Source: Rhabditophanes sp. KR3021 (lineage: Eukaryota; Nematoda; Chromadorea; Rhabditida; Alloionematidae). Taken from it: a DNA stretch of 64,000 bases. The notes under the pieces are model-generated. The model made no database searches. It saw nothing but the letters and a program-made list of their open reading frames with translations, and was not told where the DNA came from. The first letter of the stretch is position 1; the number at the start of each line of letters is the position of its first letter. The position numbers and the translations under genes are program-made. Of the stretch, positions 25,049 through 37,823 are shown in pieces. The stretch spans positions 9,610,001 to 9,674,000 of the forward strand of contig CAUJLY010000006.1 of NCBI GenBank assembly GCA_963281155.1, in the 5' to 3' direction.

Positions 25049-26732
25049 TTATAATAGATGTTGACAATTCTTTGTAGGCACTTCAAATGCCCATAAATAG
25101 CATTCAATTTTTTCGAACACATATCCTTGAATTAAGTTAGTTTTAAAAAATAGCATTTCAGCTTGGTCTGTTGTGTAAAGATGATCTCGGAGAAAAGGAT
25201 TATAAAAACGATACAGAGGAAGAAATGCTCCACACCCAGCGTATTGCGTACAGTAGCCTTCAATGTTTTGAAATACATAACCCGCGCGATCACGCGCACT
25301 ATCAGCCTCTGTATTATTTGTGGTATAAAAATGATCATCTAAATTAACAAACAAAAAAAGTTAAAAGATTAGGTTAATGAACTTACGATTTAATTCATTA
25401 TAAAGTCTATACAAAGGAACTGCACATTGACATAATTCAGTATCTTCAACTTCAGCTATGTATGTTTTGCTGTCTAAAGAAAATTATTAATTATAATCAC
25501 AAAAAGGAACATACGTTTAATTACGTAATTATTCATTTGGAGTTGTTTTAACATGATGGGATCTGATTCGAGCATATTGTCGTTGATGCCCAGTATACCA
25601 TTGTAGAGACGGAATAAAGGTCTTAAGTCACCTTCGTATTCACAAGTTGATGAACATGTTAAGTGACTACTGATTATTTTATCTTTTTTAGTCCATTTTC
25701 TAATTGGTTTGATTGTTTTGGGTGTTGGGCCAAATAATTCACCTTCAATAATGTTATTTTGCTCAGTCGTGGTAGTTGATTTTTGTGTTGTACTAGTCAA
25801 TTTACGAGTTGTCGTTGTTGAAGGTATTGTAGTTAGCAATGTCGTAGTTGTTTCTGGTAAAGACGCGGTTGTTGTAGTGCTTTCAATCGTTGTTTTAGGA
25901 ATTTCTGCCGTTGTGGTTGGAACAGGAAATGGAAGAAATATAGGAGGAAAGGGCGAAAATAGTTGAAGCATTGTTGTCGTTGTTTCAGGTTCAGGCGTAG
26001 TTGTCGTCGTGATTCTTGTGGTTGTAGTTGTTGTACTGGTGGTTGTTGGGGCAGTTCTTCTGTAGGTTGGATTCCGAGTGTAAATATTTGGTGGCTTTGA
26101 TTGTTTGGTTACTGGTGGCAAGGTAGTATATCTCCTTGATGACAAAGATAAAAAACTGCTTAAGGAAGTGACGTTGAGAGGTGTTCGCAGGCTTGAAAAA
26201 TTAACCAAATGTTTGTGGTTATTACATTTCAAATATCTATACAACATTGTTGGGCAGTTGTACAATTTGTTTAGCATGATTATATCACAATCCGTAAAAA
26301 CAGTATGTGCTTTATAGGGTTTTTTTAAAGGAGTTACACAAAATGCTCCCGCATTAACACTTGTCTTTCCGCTTTTATATCCTGCAAAATTCCAACATCT
26401 AAAAAAAATATTTAAAGCATCTTAAATCAAACGAACATTTTTTGTGTATTGTAGTAATTGAATTCAATATATGCCGTAGAATTTGGATATTTATCAACAA
26501 ATTTAATGCAAGTTCGGGAGTTGACGTCCATTATAGCATTAATTACACCTAGTTTGAAGTTTATATTGGAACGTAAATGCTTATCAAATTTATAAGGAAT
26601 AATCCCATCTGGCCATAATTTGTAAGGCGAAACGATATGAAGATTGAACAAAAGCAGGAAAATTTGGATAAAAATACATGATTTGATAGTTGTATAATTA
26701 ATTGTGGCAAGATTTGTAGTTATTGATAGCAT
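25049..26732 (-). CDS. Astacin-derived secreted protein lacking the zinc site, with Thr-rich linker and DUF5648-like repeats
   Basis: Four exons on the minus strand (26732-26437, 26398-25515, 25473-25387, 25338-25049) give 518 residues. A hydrophobic signal-like segment precedes an astacin-like start (LWPDGIIPYKFD) without a prodomain. The astacin fold continues through TCIKFV and, after the first intron, CWNFAGYKSGKTSVNAGAFC, which matches the astacin C-x4-G...V...C pattern. The HExxHxxGxxH zinc motif that should come directly after is absent. A linker of about 120 residues rich in threonine and proline (TTTTT runs) follows. The C-terminal half has three copies of a PLxRxYN...DHxYTT...GYVF motif resembling the DUF5648 family. 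It is presumably secreted and not a protease. The first donor (GTTCGT) is weak but keeps the astacin frame. Confidence 0.7.
25760..26090 (-). repeat. Low-complexity Thr-rich coding repeat
   Basis: Within the astacin-derived gene, the plus strand is dense in GTTGT and GTAGT runs, which encode threonine clusters on the minus strand. This is a mucin-like linker and a likely site of length variation. Confidence 0.7.
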
Positions 26733-27786
26733 AATTTTTATTATTAAATAATTAGGAATAAATAGACTCTTATGCTCGGTTTAATAAAAGTAAAAGTTTA
26801 ATAAATTCAAACTAACACTTGTCTTGAGATTTACTTTGTATCATAAATAAAATTGAATCTAAAACATTTTTATTATTGTCACTACTTATTGTTTTGTTAA
26901 GAGTGTCAAAAACAAATCTTAATATCACAAAAGAATTATACCTTTTTTGAACATATTACCGAATCATTTTGTATTTTGAGACGAGACTTTATATCTGTTT
27001 TGAAGTCACATTACACTTACTAATAACAATTGTACTTGAAATGTATGCATATATACACATTTTTATAAGTTAAGGGCTTTTTCTACAACTAGATACTATA
27101 AAACTTTGACTTGTGAGCGCAAATGTTTAGGTCAACTTTCAATTGTAACTAATATGGATGTTTTTATTATTAAATAAATGCAAATAGATATTTAAACACA
27201 AATTGATGTTTCTTAGTTTGATTTTACTAGGTTTAATGTTATTTAATTGTACACAAATTTGAAGATATTTGAAAAAGAGTCATAAAAAATTATTACATGT
27301 TTTACTTGCACTTATCACAAATTAGTTTAACAAAGTCAAAAACGTTTTTTTGGCAATTTTGTACATTTTATGATATGTAAACACATTTACATACTTCCAT
27401 ACCAAATTTAAATACGTAAATTTTCTTTATAAACGGACATTTGCAGTGAAGTAGTTTTCGCTCTTCTAGAAACATCATTCTTTAGTAAGGATGTGTTTCA
27501 TGAAAACAAAAATCCTCATTCAAATGAAAAAGAGCGCCTCAAGGCAAAAGAATATATAACATTGTGCGTTGATATGTAAAGCCATCGAGTATCTACTCCA
27601 CAAGAAAGATCATATATGCATAAGAACTCTCCTATCCTCCGTACAAATACATGTTGTTTTAAAGGCAAATGGAAAAAGATTAATGAGTTTGAAGTGAATT
27701 AATGAAAGTATATATTAAACGACAATTCTTTAATCCTCACAACATTTTTAATCTGTCTATTTGGTTGTTTCCGTACCTCCAAAATA
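26733..27786. other. Intergenic sequence between divergent genes
   Basis: The upstream regions of the astacin-derived and cuticlin-like genes lie here. A 48-codon open stretch (27433-27580, plus) has no ATG at its start and no recognised family, so it is not called. Confidence 0.45.
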
Positions 27787-29263
27787 ATGAAACTTTACCC
27801 ATTCTGTATCTTTTCTTTAATGGCTTTGTCCACACAATCTGTTACTACTGCTCGCTTTCCAAATGATGTCATTGAAACTCCTATTGTGACTTGTGAACCT
27901 GACAAAATTACTATTAAAATTCAAACTACTTCTTCCAATCCTTCCATCATTTATGCCGACAACTTTTATGAAGATCACGAATGTGCTACTCGAAATATGA
28001 ATTATTTGTCTATTGAACATGGCAAGTGTGGAATGACTTCTGAAAATATGTCATCTCCAAATGGGGTTTTACAAAGAATTTGCGTCTCTGTTCAAATGCA
28101 TCCTTTGTTCGTTACTGAGGCAGACAAGTATTATTGCGCCCAATGTGTTTATATGGAGTCAAATGTGGTTAATGATCTTGAACAAACTTTATCTGTCAGT
28201 GAAGCTGCTCCGTCTGAATTAGAGCCTATGTTTGATGAAATGAGTGCTCCTAAATGTAGTTATTCTATCAGAAGAGGAAGCAAAGACGGCCCCGAAATTC
28301 ATTTCACAACAATTGGGGAAATTGCTTATCATGTTTGGACTTGCAACAACGAAAATGTTGGTATTTTGGTACAAAATTGCTACGTTGTCGATGTTCATGG
28401 AAATAGTATTTTAATAATTGATCAAAACGGATGTGGAATCGATCAATATGTCTTACCTACTCCAGAATATACCGCAGACCTAAAAACTGCCTATCAAAAG
28501 ACACATGTTTTTAAATTTGCTGAAAACACACTTACAAAATTTACCTGTCAAATTAGGTTATGTTTAAAAAATCACAAAGGAAATGGGTGCAAAAATATTA
28601 CAGTAAGTTGATAGTTTAAAAACTAATTGAAAATAACTTTTTATTTAGCCTCCAGCACTTTGCCCAACATTAGAAGAAAGAGAGCAGGGGATATTTGTTC
28701 ACAAAAACGACACATCTAATGGAAACAAAAACGGTAACAATAAAAAGAGCACCACCAGTTTAGGTGTCAACGGAGGATTTTTTTCAAGTGGATATGGAAA
28801 TGACAAACCAAGTGCTCCTGTTTCGAGCTACACAGACAATGCGGCAGTTTCGGAATCACCAATGGTCACTCGAATGCCTGGTTATAACAGACAAAGAAGA
28901 GCTATAACATTGAATGGGAATGGAACAAAACCAATTGATTTGTCAAACAAAGCTTTCCATATCTTCAAAAACCAAAATGGGGAATATCCAGAACTTGATG
29001 TTGTAGGTTCATTCCGTGTCGTAGACTCAGCTGAGGAAGCTTCTATTTTAGAAGCCAAGCTTAATGGCACTCTCATCTCAAACTCAAATTCTCTCTTCGT
29101 TCGCAACATCCCTCCCGTCAATTGCATGTCAGAAGTCAATTATTGGGGTTTAATTTTGGTCATCACCATTCTTGCTGTCATACAAATAATTACTTTTACT
29201 TATTTTATTTCCAAAAGATTATTTCCAAGGGTAATGTCTCAAAATTTAAAGATGAACTGTTAA
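27787..29263 (+). CDS. ZP-domain cuticlin-like transmembrane protein
   Basis: Cuticlins are apical matrix proteins that polymerise through their ZP domain to shape the nematode cuticle. Two exons (27787-28602 and 28649-29263) give 476 residues. A signal peptide (MKLYPFCIFSLMALS) is followed by a ZP domain of about 260 residues with the expected cysteine spacing, CSYSIRRGS and HVWTCNN in the linker to the second half, and CQIRLC near its end. A basic site RQRR, suited to furin-type release, stands before AITLNG. A linker and a C-terminal membrane helix (LILVITILAVIQIITF) with a short tail follow. The order of ZP, cleavage site and membrane helix is characteristic. I cannot say which cut/cutl member it is. 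A poly(A) signal lies at 29373-29378. Confidence 0.88.
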
Positions 29264-30766
29264 ATTCATTTAACCAATCTGCAGCCTAAATATTTAAGCT
29301 CTGAAAGAAAATGATGGTGGCATATTATTGATTCAATAACCATAAATATTTATAACTATTATTTATCTTTTGAATAAACTTTATTTATCCCAATGTATGG
29401 CATTTATGCCACTGAATAAGGAGGAGATCCATTCTAAAGTCCAAATTATTTGGAAGCTGTATATTCAAAGTAAAATCTTTATTTTTCTTGAACTGTAGCC
29501 ATAAAGTTTTACATTTACTACTATAATGGCTGCAATTGCATAGACAATAAACACTTCATTATATTACAAATTGATATAAAATTACGAATTAATACTTTGA
29601 TTATATTACCGGATTGCAATTGAATACTTTTTAACTCACATATAAATGGTGTATTGTAACCAGCATTCCAAAATGGCTCAGACAATGTTAGGTCATAAAA
29701 AGCCATTATTGAAAAATCTATGAAAAACCTCGAAACCACCTAAAAGCCAAAATAAAAAAAGTCACCATAAGAGCCATATTGGAAAAAATATTAAATTTTA
29801 ATCAAAAATGTTACCAATAGATCATTGAAAAAGGTTTAACTCCCCTTCGACAACATTGAAAGGCATTTGGTTTAATAAACAAACGACTGTTGATTATTAT
29901 CACCCATTGAAATTAAATCAAGTCTTCATTTTGTATGTTTGCTTGGAACTGCCTAATTAAATTGAAACTTTTTTGTCATTTGAAATCATATTTGATTTTG
30001 TTTTCTCATAATTGAGTTAATAATGAAGTAACAAAACATTTCAAATGCCATATAAATGTTAAACCAATTATAACTATTGGTAGGCTTTGATGGCCTAATT
30101 GAAAGAGCCATAGTCATACAACGCCTATTTAAGCAAAGTCACTTTACTGGGCTGATTTGAACCACATAAGTATTACTATTGCTTTTCCAAATTGATTGTA
30201 AAACCAGATACGGAATGCATTTTTTGAAACTCTTTCTCTTTTATGATTATTCTGTTGGTGCCATCTCCCTACTGAAATGGCTTTCTCCTCTCTTTCCACG
30301 TGAAGGAATTGACATATAATAACAGTTCTTTGCGGAAACTTATTTTCATTATCATCGCTCTGCAGGCTGTCTATTCTTACTCAAATAAGCGATTATCTTT
30401 TCACATAAGAGTTTCGGATTAATGCAAATCAAATTTGACCATCTTGAAATAGTTAAAAAAATGATATTTTTTACATTTGTATCCCACATAATTAGCTGTC
30501 TCTCCAAGCAGGCCATTTAATCTTCTGAGTTTTTTGATATGTCATTAAATTCAGTTTTTTCAAAATGTGCTCGATGTTAAAAATTGAAGTTAATACTTTG
30601 TAAACGTACCTTCGAGTTAATAAAAAATTACCAAGTATGTAACAACAGCACATTGAGAGGTAATTACTTCGCAGTGATAATATTTTACCCACCTCTGCAC
30701 AATTGCAAAAATTTTATTTTCAAATCAAAATTATTAAAAATGAGGATAATAAAGAAAAAGAGTAAT
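29264..30766. other. Intergenic sequence, 1.5 kb
   Basis: Holds the poly(A) signal of the cuticlin-like gene and AT-rich sequence. No gene is recognised; the ORF at 29521-29739 on the minus strand looks like chance. Confidence 0.5.
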
Positions 30767-33700
30767 TTAATATTCAGTGAGATCTACACTTAAGACTCCT
30801 GATGTGGTACATTTCTCAGGCTTTGAATAGACTCCGACCAAAGCGTCTGCGTGATGGAACATTTCCTCTTTAAGGGAGATGACAATGACTTGGAAGTCCC
30901 TTTTGGATCTTTCTGTAATGTAGGTTACGACTTTAGATATATTACTGTTGTCCAATGCAGCATCAATTTCATCCAAAACAAAGAATGGCGATGGATTGCT
31001 TGAATGAATTGCAAAAAGTAAAGCCAAGGCAGCAATTGTTTTCTCACCTCCACTAAGTTGGTCCATAGGACGGAAACGCTTTCCCGGGGCAACGCAGTTA
31101 TAAGAAATTCCATCTAGATAAGGTTCTTCTAGATTGTCAGCACCAAGAAATGCTTGGGCACTTTGATTTCCACTTAGGACTTTGTAGATTTCATCAATCT
31201 TATTTGAAACACTTTCAAAAACCAGTTGGAAGCGCTTATTTCTCTCAGCTTTTATTTTTTCAAATGCATCCTTTGCTTTCTTGTTTTTCTTCCTAGCTGC
31301 CTCACATTCTTCAGTCGATTCGGCTTCTCTCTCACGAACTTGATCCATTCTTTCCAAGGCTTTTGCATTTGGAGCATTCAATTTGGACAAGGTAGTCTCA
31401 ATTTCTTGTATAACAGTCAAAATTTTCTCGGAATGCTTCTTGACGGCTCCATCATCTTTCAAAGTCCTGTACTCTTTATTCAAAGAAGTGTAATCTAATT
31501 CAATCCAATCCTGATTATGAATCATTTGGCTAGCAAAGTTATTCGACTGAGTTCCTCCTTCCTCTTCCATATTAACGTCTTCCTCTGAGATCAACTCATT
31601 CAAAGTGCCCTTTTTAAGAGGAATTTCAATACTTTTAAGTCGGCATTCTAACAGCAAGTCATGGCGTTGAGACTTTTCAGCACTAATTTTTGCTTCCAAT
31701 TGCAAGACTAATTTCTCAATAGCATTAACTTCTTTGTCGACTGCGTTAAGTTTTTTTTTGGCTGCTAAGACAGCAGCTTCCGCTTCTTCGTAGTCTTTTT
31801 GACTTTTCTGGACTTTCTCATTTATTTCTTCAAATTGTTTTTCGATTTGCTTGATGTTTTTATCTTCATCTCCTTGCTTCTTAGATAATACCTTGAGGTT
31901 TTCCTTTAACTCAGCAACCTTGCCTTTGCATTCAGAAAGACGTCCTGACTTATCCTCTTTTTGCAGATACTCATACTCGGACTTCCATCTATCGAGTTCA
32001 CTGTCATATTCTTTAAGCTTAGCTTGAGTTTCTTCGTGGAAGCGCATTTCTCTTTCTTCGTATCTTCTGATGTCAGGAATATTTAATCTAGCACAAAATT
32101 CGGCGAACACCTCATCAATGACGCCATCTTTTTTCTTTTCGATTTTTGTGATGCTTTCTTTCTTCTCTTCAATGATATCAGTGAATTTTTCAATACGTGG
32201 CACCATCATTGCATAGTCATCTTGAGCAGTTTTGAGACTCTTTTCGATTTCGTCCTTGTCAGTAGTCTTTAATTTTTTGACTTCCTGAATAGTAAGGTTT
32301 ATTCTGTTTTCAAGCTGATGAATAGCCTTCTTTTTATTTTCTAAATCAATTTCCTTCTTTCTATTTCTGAGCAAAATCTGATACTCATCCTGAAGGGCAT
32401 TTCTTTTTTCACGCAATTTCTTCAAGGCAACCTCATCCCACTTTTTAGCCTTGTTTTTCAGTTCTTGTTTTCCAGCTGACATCATTCCGTTTTCCATAAA
32501 AAGGGTTCCATCAAACGAAACTGCTTTAAAACGTTCCTGAGAAGTGTCATGTCCGAAAGCCATCTTTCTGGCATCATCTAATGTCTCACAAACGACTGCA
32601 TTCCCACAAACAAATTGGACAGCCTTACGAACATTGGATATATTTGAAATCTGAAGAACATCAAACACCAATTTTATTCCTTTTGAATCAGGGAAGTTTC
32701 TGATTCGCTCATTTAAAGTAGTGACGTTCAGGACGTCTGTTGGCAAGAAAGTTTCCGTGCCATAACGTTGTTCCTTCAGATAAGCAATGCATTCTCTGGC
32801 CGTGGCTTCGGTGTCACATACAATATTCATCATTTGTTTGGAAAGGATCTTGGTAACGGCCAATTTGAATTTATTATGCGAAGGCTGACACAAGTCTACT
32901 AATCTTCCATACACTCGATCCGCAAATATTCTTTTCAAGTTTTCGTAAGCTTCATTCTTGCGGCGATTTCTGTCATTTTCAGCGGAATCTCCGTGAGCAT
33001 CACTTAATTGTCTTGAAACTGCATCTAATTCTTCAACTACGATACTCATTCTTTGGTTTCCGGAAACAACTTCTCGCTCCATAGTCTTCAATACTTGTTG
33101 CTCAGCCTCAAGTGCACTTTTGTGCATTTCCAACTGCTCCTCTGTATAAACAATCATGCCATTATGTCTAGACAAAAGATCCTGTTTAGTTTTAAGTCTT
33201 TCTTCACAACCTTGCAGTTTTCTTCTTTCGTGGCTAAGCATATTAAGACTACTTTCATACTCTTGAATTACATCTTCGAGTTTTAAAGAAAATGTTGCAT
33301 TCCTTTTACCAGACTCCATTTTCAATGCCTTATACTCAGCAACATCACTTTCCTGCATATTGAGGTTTTGATTTTGAGATTCTTTCTTCATTTTTTCTAA
33401 AGCCTCAGTTCTTTCAGCTTGAATGTCTGCGATTCTTTTCTCAATATCACGAATGTTTTCGAGTTGCTTGGCTGCATTTTTTTCTAAATGAACAAAACTT
33501 TTCTCAAGGGAATCGAGCTTCCCTTTGACATGAACCACCTCATTCTTAGTTTTTAGGAATTTCGGTCTTTCTCCTTCAAGAATCCGTAATATCTTGTTTG
33601 TCTCGTTTTCAAAAGACCTAACAGAACGACTGGCTTCTTTCGCAGCTTTCATTGCGTCTGAAATAGTTACAGTCGAGGAGTTTTTCTTTGACTGAATTTC

Positions 33701-34499
33701 CTCGATCTCACTTTTCTTAATTGCGACGTCTTCGGAGGCTTTCTTTGTCATACGCTCAATAAAGTTAAGCTTCATCAAATATAGCTGCTTGTAGTTATTT
33801 GCCAATTCATTTTGTTTCTTACTATACTTATCAGCTTCCTCCTTCTCAGCCCTAGCTTCTTTCTTTTCCTGGGCGATATTTTTACGGCGATGCATGTTAT
33901 TCTGAGCTAACTCTTCACTCTTGATCATCTCATCTCTCAACTTATTATACTCAGCAACAAGTTCATTAGACCTTGAAATTTCCTCAAATAATTGAGTCCT
34001 TTCCTTGTTAGTCTTAATGGCAATCGATTCCACAGCTCCTTGATAAACCAAAAAGTTCTTAGCCTTAATAAACACGTTTTCTTTCTCCATTTCTCCTGAG
34101 TAAACTTGCGGAGTCACATGTTCTCCATTTATTCGGTATTCTGAACTGGCGTTGATCACACCACGAGTAAAAACCTTCATGGTACCATTACCAAGTTCAT
34201 AATGCATCTCCACAAAGCATTTATTTGAAGACGCTTGGCCGTGTGTCATTCCATGAATCAAATCAGAAAGTTTTTTAACTCTCAAATTAGTTGCCTTCTC
34301 TCCCAACACAAAACTAATAGCATCCATCAAGTTACTTTTGCCTAGATTAATAAAATCAAATTATTGGAAAAGAATCTCCATAAAACTAACCTGAACCATT
34401 AGGCCCGATAACAGCAGTAAAGTCCTTAAAAGGACCAATAGTAACTTTGCCCTTGTAGGACTTGAAATTTTCTATCTCTAAACGTATTAATCTACCCAT
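30767..34499 (-). CDS. him-1: SMC1 cohesin subunit
   Basis: SMC1 pairs with SMC3 in cohesin, which holds sister chromatids together and acts in meiosis and DNA repair; the C. elegans gene is him-1. Two exons on the minus strand (34499-34391 and 34341-30767) give 1227 residues. The Walker A GPNGSGKSN spans the intron. SMC1-specific sequence follows ([18 protein letters not shown]). Two long coiled-coil arms flank a hinge near residues 500-660, with the [13 protein letters not shown] segment. The C-terminal head has signature [13 protein letters not shown] and Walker [14 protein letters not shown]. Length and motif order match the family. The first exon is only 109 bases. It is the largest gene here and has a single intron. 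Confidence 0.95.
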
Positions 34500-34984
34500 T
34501 TATATCGAATATAATTAAAATTATAGTGGGTAAAAAAGTTATAATAAGTGGATGCAACTTTGAATCGCGGTACTTTCAGTCCAATAACTTTCGTTGCGGG
34601 ACATTAATGGATTTTGATGTGTTGTTTGCTCGTGTTAATAGAGAAGAGAGACAGTTTCAATTATAAAAAGCTTTGTTTAATACACCTTGATGGATTATAA
34701 TTAGCATAATCAAAGCACAGTTTAAGTTTTATTATGTGAACACTTCCTATGACAACATCACAAAATGTCTTAAAGTTAAATTACCATTGGATCCAGAAAG
34801 ATTTTGCAAAAATACACATTTGTTTAATCCAAGTATTTTTCTTAAGTTGTAAATGTGGGAACTTAACTTTGTATGAATCCTATACAAGCTTATTAACAGA
34901 AAACAAGGGTAAATCAACGGATGTTTTTGATTTTAGTTTGACTTCACTCTATGCAAGTGCATTTTATACAATTTTGCTTTATTA
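34500..34984. other. Intergenic sequence
   Basis: Lies between the SMC1 start and the 3' piece of the P450 pseudogene. The ORF at 34749-34988 has no recognisable family. Confidence 0.5.
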
Positions 34985-35189
34985 TTAAAATGCCACCATT
35001 GTATCAACTGCATCTTTATTCAAAGCAGAACCTGTTTCATTGAGAACTCTCCTTGGACAAAAGGATTTTGCATTTGTAAAATGTGTATCGTACTTCATTA
35101 CAGCTGAAATCTGAGGCATAACCATTGTATCTTTTGGTATATTACCACCTTTCTTCTGCATTAGATTGAAATACATATGAATAAAATTT

Positions 35190-35410
35190 GTTGCATCCAC
35201 ATTTAGAAGGTGTTAATAGGCAAATTTTAGAATTGATGCCCTCTTATTCTACTCTCGCTAGATCTGTTGCTGGAAAGAGAAAGATAGCAACTGGGGATGA
35301 AACTATCGCCAAATATGTAAAAGCAAGTGATCTCGTCCTATCTGATAACGACAAATACATCAGCAACGGCGAGAACTTCCTCTTCTATAATCCAAATGAC
35401 AGTAAGAATC
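35190..35410 (+). mobile_element. MULE/FLYWCH-type transposase fragment inside the P450 pseudogene
   Basis: The plus strand encodes a stretch with LMPSYSTLARSVAGKRK followed by a segment around NGENFLFYN. This resembles the N-terminal part of MULE-type transposases and their host relatives, which typically read IPSYS..RS..R.R.. and then a short segment ending FLL.D. No catalytic DDE part is present, so it is a fragment. It is on the opposite strand from the surrounding P450 pieces and replaces the middle of that gene. The match is by eye and moderate. Confidence 0.45.
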
Positions 35411-35439
35411 CCCCTACCTTTTCATTTCAAATATATCAT

Positions 35440-35610
35440 CATTCACGAAGTGTGACTGTCCGCGAGCGGTGCGAGTCCACGAACGTGTGATAATCAGTCC
35501 AAGAAGTGTCATATGCTAGGATTAAATTAGGAATCGGAAGATCGCAGAAACGAAGCCTCAAGGTACGACCCCCAGTCAAGTACCGAACGTTATTTCCTTG
35601 CGCCCTTTTT
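35440..35610. other. GC-rich island of unknown origin
   Basis: About half of the bases are G or C, against roughly 30% around it. It contains a short inverted repeat (GGTAC...GTACC near 35563-35584). It stays open on the minus strand (35439-35690) but shows no family I recognise. It adjoins the transposase-like fragment and may be the terminal part of the same element. Confidence 0.4.
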
Positions 35611-36165
35611 TCTGGGAACCAGTAAATAAATGTATGTTTTGATCTTTGCAGTATCTTCATAAGTGCTAGTAAATCCAAAAATAATATCACTAATAATATT
35701 TACTACACATATTTGAATCAGAATGAATATACTAAGCAATCCATCATTTCTTTTGATTCTATATGATTAAGCATGTTGTCTACGTTGATTTGAATTCGTT
35801 CTTCCATTATACTTTTACCAATACCTAAATCATGAAGTAGTTGAAGAGTTGCTCGACGTTGATCTTGCCAATTTGTGCCATCACTAAATTGAATTCCTTT
35901 GTCAAAGCCATATTGGAAAAATAATTTAAGATACTTTTTTGATCTTCCGGAGTAAATTTCACTATGTTTGATCAAAGCTTCTTTCGTGTGTTCATGATCG
36001 CAAAATTACTACTAGTGGAAGAGGTATAAAAAGCGTGAACATTTTCCCGTACTTAGTTGACAAGGAATACAAATATTCATGAGTATTGTCTGCTGGAATC
36101 TACAAAACACAATTAAATAACAAACCAGCAATTAAACTGATCAAAATAATAATCACATTGAAATT

Positions 36166-37809
36166 GATAATAAATCTGGGAATATAAACCTCTACTTATA
36201 TACTCCTTTTTACCTAAACTATTCTCGGAAATTAATGAACGTATCATAAAATGGTACATAAAAAGATTGTGATAGATTTATTTGATTTATGACACCATGC
36301 TTTAATTAATTTATTTGTATGAAAAGTTATATTTATATGTTAAGTAGAATATATTTGTGTTACTAGATATTAGGAAATAAGTACTTGTCGAAATTGGTAA
36401 ATGTATCCAGGACATATGTTGCAATTTTAGAAGGAATGTGTGTTGCAAATGTTTTCAATGATTCATTAATGAAATTCTTGATTAGGGAGTTATATTGTTT
36501 TTTGTAAATATAGACTTTTCATGTGTTAAATGATCACATTACAAACTTAATCTTGGAACCTTTAAATTAAATATATTAAGAAATGCTGATGTGATTTACA
36601 AAATTGTTTATTCAGCAAATTGATTTCGATATTGCAGGAAGTTATGTTGCAAAAATTCGAACTAATGTACAAGTATTTTATTAAATGATTCAAATAAATA
36701 CCATATATTTAAAGACAATAATAACAATTTATTTACATCAAATAAATTAACATACATCACTTGGATAGCCTAATTTTCAGTTATCATAAATTTTGGTTGT
36801 CAAATACAACCCGTAAAAGGCAACACTAATTTCAAAGTTTAACTTTAATTGATATTTAAAATAATTCTGCTACTTAATAATATAGCCTTCCTTTATATTG
36901 ACCATCTATTATCACCACATTCTCAACCGGTCTTTAAGAAGTAAGCTTTGACGTAGCGTCGTCGACAAAACTAATGATATCCCATTACTTTTATCCATCT
37001 TTTTATTTTGATTAGTTGATAAACTTTAATTGAAATTTGTTTTTTAGACTTCCGATTACACTTTTGATTACATAAATGTACTGTCGACAATGTTTTGACA
37101 ACCATTTAAGCTGGCTATTTTCATCTTTTTGTTCAAAATATTTTTAACCTAAACATACAACATCTCCATGTGACAACTACCTAATTTGTTTTATATATAA
37201 AAGCAAACATTTCATGCAAAAGTATGCTTCGTTGGTGCTTGCCAATATTCCATTAACACCAGTCAAGATCAACTTATTAACAGTAAATGTGTTATTTAGT
37301 TCATCATTTCAATTTATTCGAAACTTCCAAACTTAATTATATGCTAAATGCTTTTTCATCACCAAACCTTCGTCATTTTGACTTGATGCAAATAATTGAG
37401 AAGTTATTCTATTTATTGGTGATACCACTTACTAAAAAGCACCTAATAACTATATTTTAAAACATCTTGCTTTAACGTTACAAACTATACTTCAATGTAT
37501 TAACATATTTATTCTTTACCAATTTTGATGTTTCTTCATATCTCACTATTTATCTTTTTTATTAACAACTAAATATGCATATACGTAGATTGCGTAACTA
37601 ATTTCGTCTATTCATTAACAAAGATATTAATGGTTGTTTGGTAGTAGAGATGATGTGGTTACCCCTTAACATATTTTTTCTACATTTTTTGATAATAGAT
37701 GACGGTGATTTTGGGAATTGGTTTCGATATACCCTTTTATTGATAAATACCTTTGGATTGCTATTGATATTTATTTATATAAATTATTATTAATTAATGT
37801 AGATTATTC
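36166..37809. other. Intergenic sequence, 1.6 kb
   Basis: AT-rich upstream region of the PH/PTB adaptor gene. No coding segment or RNA gene is seen. Confidence 0.5.
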
Positions 37810-37820
37810 TATGATTCAGA
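37809..37820 (+). promoter_or_regulatory. Candidate SL trans-splice acceptor, PH/PTB adaptor
   Basis: TCTATGATTCAG ends at 37819, four bases before the ATG at 37824. Confidence 0.45.
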
Positions 37821-37823
37821 ATC

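Larger units (their letters stand above)
34985..36165 (-). pseudogene. Cytochrome P450 pseudogene, interrupted
   Basis: Pieces of one nematode-type P450 lie in order on the minus strand. A hydrophobic N-terminal segment (about 36165-36110) runs into a stop codon, and the proline-rich hinge (PPGP type) is missing. IPADNTHEYLYSLSTKYGK starts at 36099. A frameshift falls near 36000-36005 before KEALIKHSEIYSGR. The typical NWQDQRR and LGIGKSIMEERI motifs follow, then a stop at 35718-35720. A helix piece (IISDIIFGF) lies at about 35706-35626. The last piece (about 35200-34985) has IPKDTMVMPQISAVM and the FCPRR segment, but ends before the heme-binding cysteine loop. The middle of the enzyme, with the I helix and ExxR, is absent and its place is taken by foreign sequence (35190-35620). 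With no heme ligand it cannot be a working P450. Confidence 0.8.

Noticed and set aside
27433..27580. Open stretch with a KERLKAKEY-like peptide upstream of the cuticlin gene
   Set aside because: Only 48 codons, no ATG at its start, no clear splice partner; likely chance.
35439..35690. Minus-strand ORF through the GC-rich island as part of the P450
   Set aside because: It is in a different frame from the P450 helix piece and shows no P450 motif.
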